The translations under genes were made by a program, and so were the position numbers. From NCBI GenBank assembly GCA_013416795.1, contig RQSC01000974.1, positions 57,002 through 87,615 of the forward strand: 30,614 bases of DNA. Direction: 5' to 3'. A model generated the notes under the pieces. The model was not told the DNA's origin. It worked only from the letters and a program-made list of their open reading frames with translations, and made no database searches. The stretch is from Prasinococcaceae sp. CCMP 1430 (taxonomy: Eukaryota; Prasinodermophyta; Palmophyllophyceae; Prasinococcales; Prasinococcaceae). Below are positions 8,743-16,593 of this stretch, in pieces (the first letter of the stretch is position 1; every line of letters begins with the position of its first letter).

Positions 8743-9216
8743 GCGACCTAATGATGCGTGCTCAGCGGGCGCCGCGCTAGGTCGGGTGAGGAAGAGCGCT
8801 GCGCAGAAGCGCACGCTGCGACCCACGCCTGGCACTGCACATTTCGCGTGCCGGCGGCAGCAGCGCGCGTTGCTGGCGCGCGCCCGCGCCGCAGCGGCGC
8901 AGCCTCCCAACCCGTCCGTAAGAGCATCGCTCCCTTTTTGTGTACACGCGCGACTGGAGAGCGCACGCTCGCGCGGGCCGCCGCACAGCTGGCGAGGCCG
9001 CTGCTCCCGCAGCGGGCGCGACGAAAAAAAAGGCTGGAAAAAAAAGTACAATCCACGTGCAGTACGTACCTGGCAATATGCCCATCAGTGGTCTGGCGAG
9101 GGCGAGCGCGAAAAAAAAGGGGCGCGCAGCCCTCGCGCCACACAGCGCGCGCGCCCTGCGCGCTGCACGCAGGGCGCGGCACGGCGCGCGCGACCGGAAG
9201 GCGGCGCGCGTGGGCG
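8743..9216 (+). promoter_or_regulatory. Tandem spacer: gamma-CA 3' flank and zinc-knuckle gene promoter
   Basis: There are three A8 runs (9024-9031, 9038-9045, 9111-9118), then the 22-base shared element at 9134-9155 about 80 bases before the ATG at 9217. A perfect 10-bp stem follows: GCGCCCTGCG, a 7-base loop, CGCAGGGCGC, at 9151-9177. No gene is seen. Confidence 0.55.
9134..9155 (+). promoter_or_regulatory. Second copy of the 22-base CCACAC/CGCG element
   Basis: Identical in 22 positions to 7438-7459 and in the same orientation relative to its gene. Its 3' end overlaps the 5' arm of the hairpin at 9151-9177. Confidence 0.5.
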
Positions 9217-9717
9217 ATGGCGGAGCAGTCAGAAACCCTGAAGGCGCTCCAGGCGCACCGCGCGGGCGACGCGGAGGCGACGCGCGGCGCGTGCCGTAAG
9301 TGCGGGCAGGTCGGCCACCTGTCTTTCCAGTGCCGCAACTTCATCAAGCTCGAGGCGACCGACGGCGCAGCGCCGGCGCCCGCGCCCGCGCCTGTCGACT
9401 CGCTGTCGTCTCTCTCGGACGGAAAAGATGGGGACACCGACAGCGATGCGGGGGGTGGGGCGCGGGGCGAGCGCGGGAGGGACCGCGCGGAGCGCTCCCC
9501 GCGGCGCGAGGACAGCGAGGAGCGCCGGCGACGACGTCGCGCGAGAAAGGAGCGCAGACGCGAGCGCGAGCACCGGGAGGAGCGCAGGCGCCAGCGCAGG
9601 AAAGACGAGAAGCGGCGCAGAGAGAGGGATCGGCGGGAGCGCCGCGACCGTTCGCGCAGCCCGCGTGCGGACAGGGGCCGCCGTCGAAGCAGGAGTCGCG
9701 AGCGCGATGCTCGCTGA
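9217..9717 (+). CDS. SREK1IP1-like CCHC zinc-knuckle / RS-rich protein
   Basis: This 166-residue protein starts at the ATG at 9217. A single zinc knuckle, C26-x2-C29-x4-H34-x4-C39, in the context CRKCGQVGHLSFQCRNF is close to that of SREK1IP1 (P18SRP), an SR-protein-interacting splicing regulator. Residues 48-75 are Ala/Pro/Ser linker; the C-terminal half is an Arg/Glu/Asp and RS/SR-rich tail typical of nuclear splicing proteins. The length fits SREK1IP1. It could instead be another small zinc-knuckle RNA-binding protein, but the RNF after the knuckle favours this family. It has no intron and converges on the TIGR01589 gene. Confidence 0.8.
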   Translation: MAEQSETLKALQAHRAGDAEATRGACRKCGQVGHLSFQCRNFIKLEATDGAAPAPAPAPVDSLSSLSDGKDGDTDSDAGGGARGERGRDRAERSPRREDSEERRRRRRARKERRREREHREERRRQRRKDEKRRRERDRRERRDRSRSPRADRGRRRSRSRERDAR

Positions 9718-9990
9718 GAAAGAGCGTGCTCGTGCTCCTAGCCGCTGCGCACGCGAGGTGAAGCGGATCTGCCTGCGTGGCTGGCCCTTCGGACCGCGCC
9801 AGCCGCAGCGTGTCCTGATAGGCGGCTGTGGCGCGAGAACGAGAGGCACTGACAAAAGATAATAGTAACTGGGCACCTATGGCCATATAGCACAATTCAC
9901 ACCGTGGTGGAGCGACGCGCAACTGGGGAGGGCGCTCGTGTGTACTAAGCCGTGTTTGGTCAGCGGCTCGCGCAGCCACAGCCAGTCAGA
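9718..9990. other. Convergent 3'-3' spacer
   Basis: No gene is seen. A locally AT-rich patch at about 9855-9895 (GATAATAGTAACT and CCATATAGCAC) stands out in this GC-rich sequence and may hold 3'-end signals for both flanking genes. No A or T run of 8 or more. Confidence 0.45.
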
Positions 9991-10980
9991 TCAGCCCTGC
10001 GGGCCGACGCCGAGCTGGCCAACGTCCAGCAAAGAACCGGCGTCCATCTGCCGGTCGAGCGCGAGAAGATTCTCTGTGGATGGCGACGCATCAAGGCCCT
10101 GCAGAAGTAGCGTCGTGTCCTCGCCGTTCGCATCGATGTGGTTGCTCAGATCGGCGCTCAGGTCGCTCAGACTGAAGGCGCGCGGCATGTTTCCGATGTC
10201 GCTGTTCACACGCTGCATGTCGACAGGCGGGTCGAATGTTCCGGGGCTGCCAATGCCCAGGAAGTCGCCGAAGCCGCCTCCCATCTGTGGCGAGTGCATG
10301 CCCGCGCCGCCCGCGTTGAAGGACCCCGCGGGCGGGCCCATGCTTCCGCCCTGCATCATCGCGTCGGACCCCCACCCCTGCTGCTGCTGCTGCTGTTGCA
10401 TGCCCATGCCTCCCATGCCACCCTGCCAACCGCCGTTGTAAGGCATGCCGCCACCCTGGCTCATGTGGCCATTGCCGCCGTTCATGCCGCTGCCCTGCGC
10501 CTGCCCCCAGCCACCGCCAGGGCTGCCCACCATGCCGCCGCCACCGCCGCCGCCCTCGGGGCCCATCTGATTGTACATGCCTGACTGCTGCATCCCACCC
10601 ATCATCCCGCCGCCCATGGGCCCGGGCCCCATCCGCATTTGCGACGAGCGGCTGCCGCCCCAGCCCCAGCCGAGCTTCTGCATGAGCTGACCCTGCTGCT
10701 CAAGCAGGTGGTTGAAGAGGATGATCTGATCCTTCACGCGCAGGCGCGTGTGGTAGGCCTTGAAGAACTCGGGGTTTTGCTCCTCGAGCTTCTGCCACAC
10801 GAGTTTAGTGAAGCCGGGCTCGACCTTGGCCTGGAACTGCAAGGTGTGGATGACCTCCGGCTGGTTCATGTACAGCTGCAGGCACCGCTCGACGAGGTTC
10901 TGCACCAGCTGAATGTCCTCACACGAAATCTTGCGCGCATCTGCGCCGCTGCTGGCCGTCGTTTTCTTGCTACCCCCACT
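9991..10980 (-). CDS. Plant-type TIGR01589-domain protein of unknown function
   Basis: The 10693-10923 part encodes the uncharacterised TIGR01589 domain: DIQLVQNLVERCLQLYMNQ, VEPGFTKLVWQKLEEQN, FFKAYHTRLRVKDQI and FNHLLEQQ. The middle is a long Gly/Met/Gln-rich, prion-like stretch with a Q7 tract. Near the C-terminus (about 10130-10190) is PRAFSLSDLSADLS, which resembles a motif at the end of plant members, so the architecture as a whole is conserved. Function is unknown; composition suggests an RNA- or condensate-associated regulator (inference). There is no in-frame ATG before the domain: the frame runs to a TTG at 11010, and a CGACAG acceptor just before 10980 suggests a short upstream first exon. 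The start is therefore uncertain. Confidence 0.78.
   Translation of the reverse strand, partial: SGGSKKTTASSGADARKISCEDIQLVQNLVERCLQLYMNQPEVIHTLQFQAKVEPGFTKLVWQKLEEQNPEFFKAYHTRLRVKDQIILFNHLLEQQGQLMQKLGWGWGGSRSSQMRMGPGPMGGGMMGGMQQSGMYNQMGPEGGGGGGGMVGSPGGGWGQAQGSGMNGGNGHMSQGGGMPYNGGWQGGMGGMGMQQQQQQQGWGSDAMMQGGSMGPPAGSFNAGGAGMHSPQMGGGFGDFLGIGSPGTFDPPVDMQRVNSDIGNMPRAFSLSDLSADLSNHIDANGEDTTLLLQGLDASPSTENLLALDRQMDAGSLLDVGQLGVGPQG
10378..10400 (-). repeat. CTG trinucleotide run coding for poly-Gln
   Basis: CTGCTGCTGCTGCTGCTG followed by TTG on the + strand gives the Q7 tract in the Gly/Met-rich region of the TIGR01589 protein. Confidence 0.85.
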
Positions 10981-11609
10981 CTGTCGGACGAGGACGGCAG
11001 ACGAGGTCAACGCGGGGTGGGAAGAGCGCGCGGCGCAGGCGGTGCGGTGCGAGGAAGGGTGGGGGCACGCAGCGCACGCGCCGCGGAGCGCGAGTCAGCA
11101 CCAGCCTGCGGCCCACCGTCGGTTTCAGCCCATACGATCGTGCCGGAGCGGCCTAGTTTCAGCCTCACCGGCCATCAGCGCGCGCCGGGCACCCGCTGCC
11201 GCCGCCTGTCGCGGCGCGGGCCACCCGCCACGCATGCCCTCGTGCTGCGCCGGCTCGCCTCCACCTGTGCGTTCGTGGCACTTCAAAAAAAAAAAAAGGC
11301 GTTCGCGCACGCGCACGCGACGCCCGCGCGAGCCAGAGCCGCGGCGCGAGCAGGTGCTGCGCGGCGCGGGACCGAGGGGGTGGTGGGCCACGCGATCGCC
11401 TCAACCCGACTCGCCTCACCAGCCTCCGGCGCGCGCGCCTCAGCGCGCGGTTGGGTGCCTCCGAGCGCCGCGCGCGCGCGCTGGCGTTCCCCTTTTTTTT
11501 TTTGCCTTTTTTTTTGCGCGCGAGAAACAGCCGCGCTGGAGCAGGCGCGCGCAGAAAGCCTCTGAAAACCCTCGCCGGCGGCACGGCGCGGCGCGGCGGC
11601 GCCCGCGCG

Positions 11610-11797
11610 NNNNNNNNNNNNNNNNNNNNNNNNNNNNNNNNNNNNNNNNNNNNNNNNNNNNNNNNNNNNNNNNNNNNNNNNNNNNNNNNNNNNNNNNNNN
11701 NNNNNNNNNNNNNNNNNNNNNNNNNNNNNNNNNNNNNNNNNNNNNNNNNNNNNNNNNNNNNNNNNNNNNNNNNNNNNNNNNNNNNNNNNNNNNNNNN
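11610..11797. other. Assembly gap (Ns)
   Basis: 188 unknown bases flanked on both sides by CG/CGG simple sequence, so the gap probably arose from an unsequenceable GC-rich repeat. Reading frames crossing it are meaningless. Confidence 1.
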
Positions 11798-12094
11798 CGC
11801 GCGCCCGCGCGGGATCCGGGTCCCGCGCGCGCGCGCGCCATTGAGGTTTTCCGCAATCAGGGTCCACAATTCGGGCGCGCCGCGCATGCGGAGTGATGCG
11901 CGATCCACCGATCCGCCCGCCGCGCCGCGCCCGGATCGTCGCCGCGCCCCGCGCATGCGCAGGTCTTTGCGGCGCAGGCCCGCGCGCGCGGATTTTGATT
12001 TAGATTTTTGCGCGGAGATCGGCCGGATCTGCGCACGCGTGTCAGAGTCAGATCCAGGCACATGCGCTGTGCTGGACTGTACAGCGAGGTCTCC

Positions 12095-12233
12095 AAAAAA
12101 AAAAATCGTCGACCTCGCCAGGCGAATTCGCGCCCGCCTAAAAGTAGTCCCGGCGCGCGCCGCTCGGCCAGGGCGCGCGCAGATTTACCCCGGCTACTCA
12201 TCGAGACTCTTCGCACCGACGCCGGGACAGTAT
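12095..12233 (+). repeat. Dispersed repeat, copy A
   Basis: Starting with an A11 run and TCGT, this stretch is similar to 25249-25393 along its length. Shared blocks include CCTCGCCAGGCG, GCGCGCCGCTCGGCCAGGGC, GGCTACTCATCGAGACT and ACAGTAT, with small indels. Both copies lie in 5' flanks and both start with an A run. No protein is encoded in common; it may be a short non-autonomous element. Confidence 0.75.
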
Positions 12234-12285
12234 CTGCCCCTCAGTTAGGGTTGACGGGAAATTTTCATCAAAAAGCGCGCGTTCA

Positions 12286-12294
12286 TATAAAAAA
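12286..12294 (+). promoter_or_regulatory. TATA-like box upstream of condensin
   Basis: TATAAAAAA preceded by GTTCA is the best TATA match in the window's 5' flanks. It lies about 475 bases before the first recognisable condensin exon, which would fit a promoter if the first exon is in between. Confidence 0.35.
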
Positions 12295-12761
12295 GGGTTT
12301 CGGTTTTGCCCCACCGCACCGTACCCCAAAAGGCAAAAACGAAGGAGGAACGCTCTTCATCGACGGAAAGGAGCGCGCCAAAAAAAAAAAAAAAAGGGCC
12401 GGCGTCGGCTGGCTGAAATGCGCGCCCCCGACCTGCACCCGCGTATTTCACATTGGGAGCGCCGACGAATCACCTTCCGCACATTGCAAACGTGATCAAT
12501 TAGACGAAGTAAAAGTGCAGAGCGCGCTTCGAAATTGGGGGTCATTGCGATGAAGAAAGTGGCCGTTGGGGCGAAGGTTCCCGTTGTTGCGAAGGGTGGG
12601 GAGCGAGGAGCGCGGCGTTCGAACGGGCGCGCGCGCGGGGGCGCGCGGGTGTGCGGGCGGGCGCGCGCGGGGGCGGCCAACGGGGGGCGGCGGCTGCCAC
12701 ACGCCGAGCGGAGGCGGCGCGCATTTCCCTCCCCTTCCCCTCCCCCATCCCCCCCCCCNAG

Positions 12762-15700
12762 GTGTTCGCCGCGTGCTATGCGATCGTCGGTCGCTTCGAT
12801 GAGCTCGAGCCGCACTCCAAGGCGCGCGTGCTCGACGCGCTCTCGTCGAACCTCGCCGTCCTCAACGCGGGCGCGGCGACCACGCTCGCCTCGAGCACGT
12901 CGCACATGGACGAGGACGTCGCGGCGCACCGCTGCGCGCTCAAGTGCTACGTCTTCCTCCTCCACCACCTCGCCGCCGAGCAGTGGGCGACCGTCGGCGC
13001 GGCCGCCGCCGCCGCCGCGGCCGTCGCCGCGCCGAGGGGCGCCAAGAAGGCCAAGAAGAAGGCCGCCACCGGCGAGTGGGAGTGGGAGGCGCAGTGCGAC
13101 AAGGTGCTGCGCCCGCTCGCGGGCGCGGTGGACCTCAATTTCGACCGCATGTTCGCGGCGGGGCAGATCGAGGACGCCTTCGTGATGCTCTTCACCAAGA
13201 CGGCCGTCGCAGCGCTTGAGCAGCCCGCGGTGGCGCGCCTCGCGGCGTGCCGCGCCGCCTCGCAGCACGTGCTCGCCAGCGCCGCGGTGCGCCTGGGACA
13301 GCGCGACGGCGTCGTCAACGCGCTCATGCAGACGCTGCACCGCCACGAGCACATGCCCCCCATCGTCGCAGGCATCTGCGCGCACGGCGCCGCGGCGCTG
13401 GGAGACACGGGGCTCGCCCTCGAGGCGCTGCAGGAGGTGAGCACCACCCCGCAGACCGACTTCGTCCGCGACGCCGCCGCGGCCAAGCACGTCGGCCTCT
13501 TCCTCACCGAGCTCGCAGACACCATGCCCAAGCTCGTGGGCACCAACCTCGCGCTGCTGCTTCCGCACTTCGGCTGCGAGGCGTACGGGCTCCGCTCCGG
13601 CCTCGTGCAGATGGTGGGCCAGCTCGTGATCCACATCCAGGTCATCTTCGGCGACGGCGCGTCGGCCAAGCAGGAGGAGGTGCGCGTCAAGTCCAAGCAG
13701 GCGCTCCTCGACCTCCTGATCGACCGCGCGCGCGACTCCAACGCCTTCGCGCGCGCGCAGTGCCTCCGCACCTGGGCGATGCTCTGCGAGGCGGAGGCGC
13801 TCCCCATCGGCCACTGGCAGCTTGTCACCGAGATGGCGATCGGCCGGGTGAGCGACAAGGCGTCGGTGGTGCGCCGCGCCGCCATGCAGCTGGTCGGCAC
13901 GCTCCTCACCTACAACCCGTTCGGGCCTTCGCTCCCAGTCGAGAGCCTGGAGGGCTCGCTCCAGTCGTACGCGGAGCGCCTCGAAGCCGAGGAGGCCAAG
14001 ATCGCCGAGACCACGCCGGACGAGGACGACGCCGACGAGGCCGTGCGTGGCCTGCACGAGGCCATCGAGGAGGCCAAGTCCAGCGACGACGAGGAAGAGG
14101 CGCAGGTGGGTGGCAAAGGCGCCGACCAGCTGGCGGCGATGCGCGCGCTCGTGGCGTCGCTCCGCACCGCCGTGAGCTTCGCCACCTCGCTGCGCGACGC
14201 GCTGCCGGCGGTGGTGGGCATTCTGCGCACCGGCACCACCCTCGACCAGGTCGAGGCCGTCAGCACGCTCATCCTCATGCAACAGTTCACCGTCGATGGC
14301 TCTGACGTCTCGGTGAAGGAAGCACTTCCGCTCATCTTCTCGCGCGAGCCCTCGGTGCGAGACGCGGTCATGGACGCAGCGACCACGCTCTACGTGCCGC
14401 AGGGCCTGGACTCGCAGGCCGCCGTGCTTCTGTCGAAGTTCGTTGCGACCGCCACCCTCGGTGAGCTCGCCTCGATGGAAGAGATCCTGGCGCAGATGAT
14501 CCGCACCGAGCGCTTCCCCGAGAGGATCGCGTCCTCGCTCTGGGACATGGTGCGGTCCACGCAGCTCTCTGCCTCTGAGCGATCCGCCGCCCTTGGCGTC
14601 ATCGGCATGATCGCGGGCGAGATGCCCGAGACTGTGAACATCGACCTGGTCGTCGAGGTTGCACTCGGGCCCCTCGCGCGGAAGGACGCCCTTCTGGCGC
14701 GCCGCGGCGCGCTGGTGCTCGAGCGCGCTGCCGCCGGCGACGCCGCGAGCGGCCTTGCCGCCGACCACGCCGCCTTCGGCGCTCTCTCCGCCATCATAGC
14801 CGGGGAGCCCGCCGCGCACCTGAGCGATGCGGCGTGGTACCCGGCCTGTGAGCAGTCCCTCGCGGCCGTGTACGCGCTCCACCAGTCGCCCGAAACGCTC
14901 ATCGCTGGCCTGATCACGACCATGGCCGCGGACGTCTTCGGTGAGGACGGTGCGTCGCTGGCGTCGGTGTCGACGCGCGCGCTCGCGCGCTTCCTTTTCG
15001 TGCTCGCCCACGGCGGCCTCCGCCATCTGGTGTTCGTGGAGGACACCGCCAAGGTGGTCCGGCGCGAGATGCTGGCGCGGGAAAAGGCCGAGGAGGAGCT
15101 GGCCGAGAAAGAGGGGCGTAAGCTGCCGTCCAAAGCAGAGACCGGCGCGCCTACGGTCGACGCCATCATCGACCAAGTTCGCGAGGGCATCGACTCCGAA
15201 ATGATGGCGGCCACGCCTGGCCAGGTCAACCTCATGGGCATGTTCGCGCCGTTGGTGGTGCATGTGGTGACCACGCCCGCGCTCATGGCGGCGGATCCAT
15301 CGCTGCGCTCCTCAGCCATGCTCTGCCTGGCCAAGATGATGGCCATCGACGGCGACTTCTGCGAGGCGCACATGGCCACCTTGTGCAACACCATGCAGAA
15401 CTCTAAGGAGGAGAGCGTGCGTTCCAACTGCATCGTGGCCATCGGTGACCTTGCGATGCGCTTCCCGAACGTGCTCGAGCCGTGGACCTCGCGGGTGTAC
15501 GCGTGCCTGCGCGACCCCACGCTCGCGGTGCGCAAGAACGCCCTGCTGGTCCTCACGCACCTCATCCTCAACGACATGATGAAGGTCAAGGGCCTCATCT
15601 CCGACATGGCTGAGCGCCTGGAGGACGAGTCGCCGCGCGTGGTTGGCCTCGCGCGCCTCTTCTTCTCCGAGCTCGCCGCCAAGTCGAACTCGCCCGTGTA

Positions 15701-16382
15701 CAACCTCATGCCGGACATGATCAGCCGCCTGAGTACCAACGATCAGCTGAGCGACGATGCCTTCCGCCGCATCATGAAGTTCCTGGTTGCGTTCCTAGAC
15801 AAGGACCGCCACGCCGAGGGGCTCAGCGATAAGCTCTGCTCGCGTTTCGCCAATGCGCGCGAGCCGCGCGTGTGGCGCAACCTGGCCTACGTGCTCAGCC
15901 AGCTCGCCCTCACCGAGAAGGCTGTCAAGCGCATGGCCGACCAGTTCAAGAACTACGCCGAGGCGCTGCTCGACCCGGAGGTGGCCGAGCTTTTCAAGGC
16001 GGCGCTCGGCAGGGCGCGCCGCTTCGCTTCGAGCGACAAGAAGAGCGCCGTCGAGGAGCTCGAGGAGCGGATCGCCAGCCACATCGCACAGGACGCTGGC
16101 GTTGACCTTGAGCAGGAGCAGGAGGGCGGTGAGCAAGCCGAGGCCGCCGCAGACGCTGCGGACGCGGGCGCCGAGGCCGATGAGGGTGAGGCGAAGGAGG
16201 TGGAAATGGACAAAGAGGTTGAGGGCGCAGAGGAGAGCGCTGAGGACGAGCCACCCAAGGCCGCAAAAGCGAGGAGTCGCGCGAGCAGCAAGGCGAAGAC
16301 GGGACCCAAGGAGGAGAGGGCGGCGGCTGCGCCCAAGCGACGCACGAGTAGACGGGCGCTGGCGGAGAACCAGGCGGCGTGA
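12762..16382 (+). CDS. Condensin complex subunit 1 (CAP-D2/NCAPD2), 5' exon(s) missing
   Basis: 1206 residues of HEAT-repeat protein are visible. The N-terminal part (FAACYAIVGRFDELEPHSK, then HRCALKCYVFLLHHL) matches the Cnd1 N-terminal domain. Around residue 925 is the family signature KNALLVLTHLILNDMMKVKG, followed by LARLFFSELAAKSNSPVYNL and RRIMKFLVAFLDKDRH. Together these identify the CAP-D2 subunit of condensin I, which helps compact mitotic chromosomes. The last 90 residues are an acidic then Lys/Arg/Ala-rich tail. The coding sequence begins right after a C-tract and AG (one base is N at 12759), an intron acceptor in phase 0, so the true start is upstream. CAP-D2 is usually 1250-1400 residues, so only about 50-150 are absent. 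No intron interrupts the rest. It converges on the ALKBH fusion gene. Confidence 0.93.
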   Translation: MFAACYAIVGRFDELEPHSKARVLDALSSNLAVLNAGAATTLASSTSHMDEDVAAHRCALKCYVFLLHHLAAEQWATVGAAAAAAAAVAAPRGAKKAKKKAATGEWEWEAQCDKVLRPLAGAVDLNFDRMFAAGQIEDAFVMLFTKTAVAALEQPAVARLAACRAASQHVLASAAVRLGQRDGVVNALMQTLHRHEHMPPIVAGICAHGAAALGDTGLALEALQEVSTTPQTDFVRDAAAAKHVGLFLTELADTMPKLVGTNLALLLPHFGCEAYGLRSGLVQMVGQLVIHIQVIFGDGASAKQEEVRVKSKQALLDLLIDRARDSNAFARAQCLRTWAMLCEAEALPIGHWQLVTEMAIGRVSDKASVVRRAAMQLVGTLLTYNPFGPSLPVESLEGSLQSYAERLEAEEAKIAETTPDEDDADEAVRGLHEAIEEAKSSDDEEEAQVGGKGADQLAAMRALVASLRTAVSFATSLRDALPAVVGILRTGTTLDQVEAVSTLILMQQFTVDGSDVSVKEALPLIFSREPSVRDAVMDAATTLYVPQGLDSQAAVLLSKFVATATLGELASMEEILAQMIRTERFPERIASSLWDMVRSTQLSASERSAALGVIGMIAGEMPETVNIDLVVEVALGPLARKDALLARRGALVLERAAAGDAASGLAADHAAFGALSAIIAGEPAAHLSDAAWYPACEQSLAAVYALHQSPETLIAGLITTMAADVFGEDGASLASVSTRALARFLFVLAHGGLRHLVFVEDTAKVVRREMLAREKAEEELAEKEGRKLPSKAETGAPTVDAIIDQVREGIDSEMMAATPGQVNLMGMFAPLVVHVVTTPALMAADPSLRSSAMLCLAKMMAIDGDFCEAHMATLCNTMQNSKEESVRSNCIVAIGDLAMRFPNVLEPWTSRVYACLRDPTLAVRKNALLVLTHLILNDMMKVKGLISDMAERLEDESPRVVGLARLFFSELAAKSNSPVYNLMPDMISRLSTNDQLSDDAFRRIMKFLVAFLDKDRHAEGLSDKLCSRFANAREPRVWRNLAYVLSQLALTEKAVKRMADQFKNYAEALLDPEVAELFKAALGRARRFASSDKKSAVEELEERIASHIAQDAGVDLEQEQEGGEQAEAAADAADAGAEADEGEAKEVEMDKEVEGAEESAEDEPPKAAKARSRASSKAKTGPKEERAAAAPKRRTSRRALAENQAA

Positions 16383-16593
16383 GCGTGTGCGCCCGTGCGC
16401 GCCGCCCGACGTAGCTAGGTCCACGTCCGGAGATGGGGACGCCCGCTTGGTAAGGCACAGCAGCACAAACGCGTGCGTGCGTGCTTCTTATGTGTGCACA
16501 TGCACTGGCCCACGCGCGTTATCGGCGATCTTCCCCGATCCGGCGGCGGCGATTTTCTCCAGCCCGGCGCTGTGCGCCACTGAAAGTGAGGCG
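16383..16593. other. Convergent 3'-3' spacer
   Basis: About 210 bases between the condensin stop and the ALKBH fusion stop. No long homopolymers and no gene. It is too short to hide a FAD-binding photolyase domain downstream of the fusion protein. Confidence 0.6.

Larger units (their letters stand above)
11011..12761. other. Long divergent 5' region between TIGR01589 gene and condensin, with gap
   Basis: It contains A13 (11285-11297), T11 and T9 (11493-11503, 11507-11515), A11 (12095-12105) and A16 (12380-12395). A 188-N assembly gap lies inside CG-repeat sequence, and there is a copy of a dispersed repeat (12095-12233), a TATA-like box and an AT-rich patch at 12470-12535. The missing first exon(s) of condensin and of the TIGR01589 gene should be here, but I could not identify them. 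Confidence 0.5.

Noticed and set aside
11165-12248. Open frames spanning the N gap
   Set aside because: They include 63 unknown codons and simple CG repeat; nothing supports translation.
12357-15263. 968-codon minus-strand open frame across condensin
   Set aside because: It mirrors the high-GC condensin codons, is rich in Arg/His/Gly with no recognisable fold, and crosses the exon boundary and an N. It is a shadow frame.
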